Source: an uncultured Photobacterium sp. (GTDB lineage: Bacteria > Pseudomonadota > Gammaproteobacteria > Enterobacterales > Vibrionaceae). From it: a DNA stretch of 64,000 nt. The stretch lies in NCBI RefSeq assembly GCF_947039875.1, contig NZ_CAMRAN010000006.1, positions 1-64,000 on the forward strand, read 5' to 3'. Below are positions 60,996-64,000 of the stretch, one piece after another (the stretch's first letter is position 1; every line of letters begins with the position of its first letter). Made by a program: the position numbers and the translations under genes. A model generated the notes under the pieces. It saw only the letters and a list, made by a program, of their open reading frames with translations. It searched no databases and had not been told where the DNA came from.

Positions 60996-61880
60996 TTAAG
61001 CTGCTGCAAACTCATTCAGTAATTCTTTTTGACGCTCACTAAGGTTGAGTGGTGTTTCAATGATAAGTTGAACGATTAAATCACCTGTGTTGCCTTTACG
61101 ATCGGTAACACCTTTACCTTTTAGACGGAATTTACGGCCAGTTTGCGTACCTTCAGGTATTTTCAAACTGATTGCGCCACCTAATGTATTGACTTCCACT
61201 TTACCGCCTAAGGCTGCGGTAACAAAATCAGTGGTTGCTTTACAAAGTAGGTTATTTCCCTCACGAGTGTAGCGTGGGTGAGGGCGAATATTCATCTGAA
61301 TATAAACATCCCCTTGAGGGCCACCGTTAATACCAGGGTGACCTTTGCCACTTAATCGAATACGGCCGCCTTCCTCGATACCCGCTGGTATTTTGATGTT
61401 CAGCTTTTTATTGGTTTGAACGCTACCTTCAAATACAGGAAGATCGATAACACGTGATGCGCCACTGATAGCATCTTCAAGATCGATTTCCATGGTGTAT
61501 TGAAGATCTTCACCTTTTTGAGGACGAGTTGAATGACGACCACCGAAGCCGCCTCGACCACCACGTGCATTGGAGAACATATCACCGAAAGCACCGCCAA
61601 ACATGTCTTCAAAGTCGCTGTAACCACCTTGTTGACCGCCACCCATCCCTGGATTTTCAAACGCATTATGACCAAATTGATCGTAAGCAGTACGTTTTTC
61701 TTTATCCATTAGAATCTCATAAGCGGCTTTTACTTCTTTGAATTTATCAGCAGCTGTTGGATCATCAGGGTTTTTATCTGGGTGGAACTTCATTGCTAGC
61801 TTTTTATAAGCTTTCTTAATTTCTTTTTCAGATGCAGTTTTGGCGACACCAAGAACTTCATAAAAATCGCGTTTTGACAT
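60996..61880 (-). CDS. dnaJ: DnaJ-family co-chaperone lacking the zinc-finger domain
   Basis: A 294-residue Hsp40. ATG 61880 has AGGTG upstream. The J domain carries HPD at residues 33-35 (KFHPDKN), then a Gly/Phe-rich linker and a C-terminal substrate domain (LNIKIPAGIEEGGRIRLSGKGHPG, GDVYIQMNIRPHPRYTREGNNLLC, EVNTLGGAISLKIPEGTQTGRKFRLKGKGV). The four CxxCxGxG zinc motifs of canonical DnaJ are missing: IDLPVFEGSVQTNKKLNIKI joins the two parts directly. This makes it a type II J-protein, although it sits just behind a dnaK gene as DnaJ normally does. Confidence 0.88.
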   Translation of the reverse strand: MSKRDFYEVLGVAKTASEKEIKKAYKKLAMKFHPDKNPDDPTAADKFKEVKAAYEILMDKEKRTAYDQFGHNAFENPGMGGGQQGGYSDFEDMFGGAFGDMFSNARGGRGGFGGRHSTRPQKGEDLQYTMEIDLEDAISGASRVIDLPVFEGSVQTNKKLNIKIPAGIEEGGRIRLSGKGHPGINGGPQGDVYIQMNIRPHPRYTREGNNLLCKATTDFVTAALGGKVEVNTLGGAISLKIPEGTQTGRKFRLKGKGVTDRKGNTGDLIVQLIIETPLNLSERQKELLNEFAAA

Positions 61881-62040
61881 TGGTAACACCTCTTATCCCT
61901 ATCGGGACAACTATCTGGAACATTCTAAATCATGTAGTTAACACATATGATAACGAAAAACAGCATCATACTTAAACAGTTAATGATCTAAAAAGGCACA
62001 GATAGTTAGCCTAATAGGATTCTCTTTATTGTAATCGTCG

Positions 62041-62071
62041 AAAAGGGCGAGAGATAAAGATCTCTACGCCC
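62041..62071 (-). terminator. Terminator behind dnaK
   Basis: On the minus strand GGGCG-T-AGAGAT pairs with ATCTCT-CGCCC (one bulged T) and runs into TTTTCG. It suggests partial separation of dnaK and dnaJ transcription. Confidence 0.75.
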
Positions 62072-62146
62072 ATAGTTTTTGTGAAGTTTTTGCTATGTGC
62101 TGTCGATTATTGATTTAGCAACTTATCGATGTCGCAACATTAACAT

Positions 62147-64000
62147 TTACTTCATTTCTTCAAACTCAGCATCTACAACGTCATCATCTTTCGCATTTTG
62201 TTGGTTAGCGTCAGATTGTCCTTGAGGATTTGCTTGGGTTTGAGCCTGAGCATGTTCCATTATTTTTTGTGCTGCTGTCATTAACGCTTGAGTTTGTGTA
62301 TCTATCGCTGCTTTATCATCGCTAGATTTCACGGCCTCAAGTGCTGTGATAGCGGCTTCAATGTTGGTTTTTTCTGCTTCAGGGAAGCTATCTCCCGCTT
62401 CAGTCATCTGCTTACGTGTGCTGTGAATCAATTGATCCGCTTGGTTACGTGCAGTCACTAACTCTTCAAACTGTTTGTCTGCGTCTTTGTTTGCTTCTGC
62501 TTCTTGTACCATCTTTTCAATTTCAGCGTCGGTTAAACCACCAGATGCTTGAATCGTGATCTTTTGTGCTTTACCTGTTGCTTTGTCTGTGGCTGATACG
62601 TTTAAAATGCCATCCGCATCTAAATCAAATGTTACATCAATTTGTGGCATGCCGCGTGGTGCAGCTTGAATACCTTCAAGGTTAAACTGACCTAATGATT
62701 TATTATGTACCACTTGTTTACGCTCGCCTTGAAGAACATGGATCGTTACTGCATTTTGATTATCTTCAGCAGTCGAGAACACTTGATTCGCTTTTGTCGG
62801 AATTGTGGTGTTCTTATCGATCAAGGTTGTCATCACACCACCCATGGTTTCAATACCAAAGGATAGTGGTGTTACATCAAGCAATAGCACATCTTTAACA
62901 TCACCTGCTAACACACCAGCCTGAATGGCTGCGCCCATAGCAACAGCTTCATCTGGGTTAACGTCTTTACGCGGCTCTTTACCAAAGAAGTCAGTAACAA
63001 CTTTTTGTACCAATGGCATCCGCGTTTGACCACCCACTAAAATCACATCAGTAATGTCATTTATATTTAAGTTTGCATCTTTTAATGCTGATTTTACAGG
63101 GTCTAGTGTACCTTGTACTAGGTCTTCAACCAGTGATTCCAATTTTGCACGTGTGATCTTAACATTCAAGTGTTTAGGACCTGTTGCATCGGCTGTGACA
63201 TAAGGTAAATTAACATCTGTTTGTTGTGCTGATGATAATTCAATCTTCGCTTTTTCCGCCGCTTCTTTTACACGTTGCATCGCTAATGGATCATTTTTAA
63301 GATCGATACCTTGGTCTTTCTTAAATTCACTTACTAGGTAGTTAATTAGGCGGGTATCAAAGTCTTCACCACCAAGATGAGTATCACCATTGGTTGCTAA
63401 TACTTCAAACGTTTGCTCGCCATCAACGTTATCAATTTCAATAATAGAAATATCAAACGTACCACCACCTAAGTCGTAAACAGCAATAACACTGTCACCG
63501 GCTTTTTTATCAAGACCATACGCTAATGCTGCCGCTGTTGGTTCATTGATAATACGCTTAACATCCAGACCTGCAATACGGCCTGCATCTTTTGTTGCTT
63601 GACGTTGAGCATCGTTAAAGTAAGCCGGAACGGTAATGACAGCCCCTGTTACTTTTTCACCTAAGTATTCTTCTGCTGTCTTTTTCATTTTTTTCAAAAT
63701 TTCAGCAGAAACTTGTGGTGCCGCCATCTTTTGGCCTTTCGCTTCAACCCATGCGTCGCCATTATCTGCTTTTACAATTTTGTAAGGCATAATATCAAGA
63801 TCACGTTGAATTTCATCATCTTCAAAACGACGACCGATTAAACGTTTAATCGCAAATAACGTATTCTCAGGGTTAGTTACTGCCTGACGTTTTGCGGGTT
63901 GGCCGACTAAGGTTTCTCCATCAGTGTAGGCAATGATTGATGCGGTGGTACGTTCGCCTTCTGCATTTTCAATAACACGTGCAGTATCGCCATCTAAAAC
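62147..64000 (-). CDS. dnaK: Molecular chaperone DnaK, N-terminus outside the window
   Basis: The frame is open to the window edge; compared with E. coli DnaK only about 19 residues are missing. About 617 residues are present. The ATPase domain has [37 protein letters not shown] and [10 protein letters not shown]; the linker reads [15 protein letters not shown], and the substrate domain and a C-terminus ending [13 protein letters not shown] follow. It binds unfolded peptides in ATP-dependent cycles with DnaJ and GrpE. Several usually constant positions differ (SFGIE instead of [15 protein letters not shown]), so it may be a second dnaK copy. Confidence 0.95.
   Translation of the reverse strand, partial: VLDGDTARVIENAEGERTTASIIAYTDGETLVGQPAKRQAVTNPENTLFAIKRLIGRRFEDDEIQRDLDIMPYKIVKADNGDAWVEAKGQKMAAPQVSAEILKKMKKTAEEYLGEKVTGAVITVPAYFNDAQRQATKDAGRIAGLDVKRIINEPTAAALAYGLDKKAGDSVIAVYDLGGGTFDISIIEIDNVDGEQTFEVLATNGDTHLGGEDFDTRLINYLVSEFKKDQGIDLKNDPLAMQRVKEAAEKAKIELSSAQQTDVNLPYVTADATGPKHLNVKITRAKLESLVEDLVQGTLDPVKSALKDANLNINDITDVILVGGQTRMPLVQKVVTDFFGKEPRKDVNPDEAVAMGAAIQAGVLAGDVKDVLLLDVTPLSFGIETMGGVMTTLIDKNTTIPTKANQVFSTAEDNQNAVTIHVLQGERKQVVHNKSLGQFNLEGIQAAPRGMPQIDVTFDLDADGILNVSATDKATGKAQKITIQASGGLTDAEIEKMVQEAEANKDADKQFEELVTARNQADQLIHSTRKQMTEAGDSFPEAEKTNIEAAITALEAVKSSDDKAAIDTQTQALMTAAQKIMEHAQAQTQANPQGQSDANQQNAKDDDVVDAEFEEMK

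Overview
The window is an AT-rich stretch of a gammaproteobacterial chromosome. Gene content points to Vibrionaceae, most likely Photobacterium: a VpsR-type regulator keeping Asp59, a RelV-type small alarmone synthetase, a secreted GH18 chitinase with two chitin-binding modules, DUF2750 and DUF2058 proteins, and paired brnQ genes. The genus is an inference from remembered proteins, not a search. I saw no tRNA, rRNA, CRISPR array, insertion sequence or prophage; this is core and semi-core chromosome in short transcription units, most closed by clear intrinsic terminators.

Layout. 1-8.3 kb: the tail of secF, a small lipoprotein, tag, a CDF metal exporter, lplA, a 39-residue membrane peptide, a MaoC-fold hydratase, astB and a yaiL-like gene. 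8.5-14.3 kb: a phosphohexomutase, a 58-residue protein, and two tandem brnQ branched-chain amino acid carriers. Each brnQ has its own leader peptide, rich in Ile/Leu/Val or Val codons, followed by mutually exclusive hairpins. 14.3-22.9 kb: yjjG with a long stem-loop ahead of it, a yeaQ-like gene, the chitinase, dcuC with a LacI-type operator, a NifW-like protein, relV, hopJ-like and DUF2750 genes. 23-32 kb: a cyclic-di-GMP flavoured segment (vpsR, a GGDEF protein, an EIIC-EAL fusion) around the anaerobic ribonucleotide reductase genes nrdD and nrdG, whose promoter has a perfect FNR box and two NrdR boxes. 32-44 kb: a MazG-like relic, rarD, a second DUF2750 gene, an NlpC/P60 lipoprotein with a 27-bp minisatellite, an ScsB-like reductase, rimK with its protease-like partner, a phospholipase D-family lipoprotein and a membrane protein with a coiled coil and a putative winged helix. 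44-50 kb: ansB and aphA with CRP sites, a DsbA-like lipoprotein, arfB and aspartoacylase. 50-56 kb: a Fur-boxed iron-type ABC operon, an AlkD-like protein, an orphan adenine methyltransferase, a LysR regulator and a frameshifted small gene. 56-64 kb: an SH3 protein, an LplT-PlsC fusion, an HflX paralogue, and dnaJ and dnaK running off the window; the dnaJ product lacks the zinc-finger module.

How parts fit together. The brnQ pair looks like one uptake function split between two carriers sensed by different charged tRNAs. VpsR, the GGDEF enzyme and the EAL fusion could belong to one biofilm-signalling neighbourhood. nrdDG, dcuC and ansB fit anaerobic life; chitinase, CRP sites and the iron ABC system fit a marine particle- or host-associated lifestyle. 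Many real starts are not the longest possible ones, and three genes (both brnQ copies and the ScsB-like gene) appear to use TTG.
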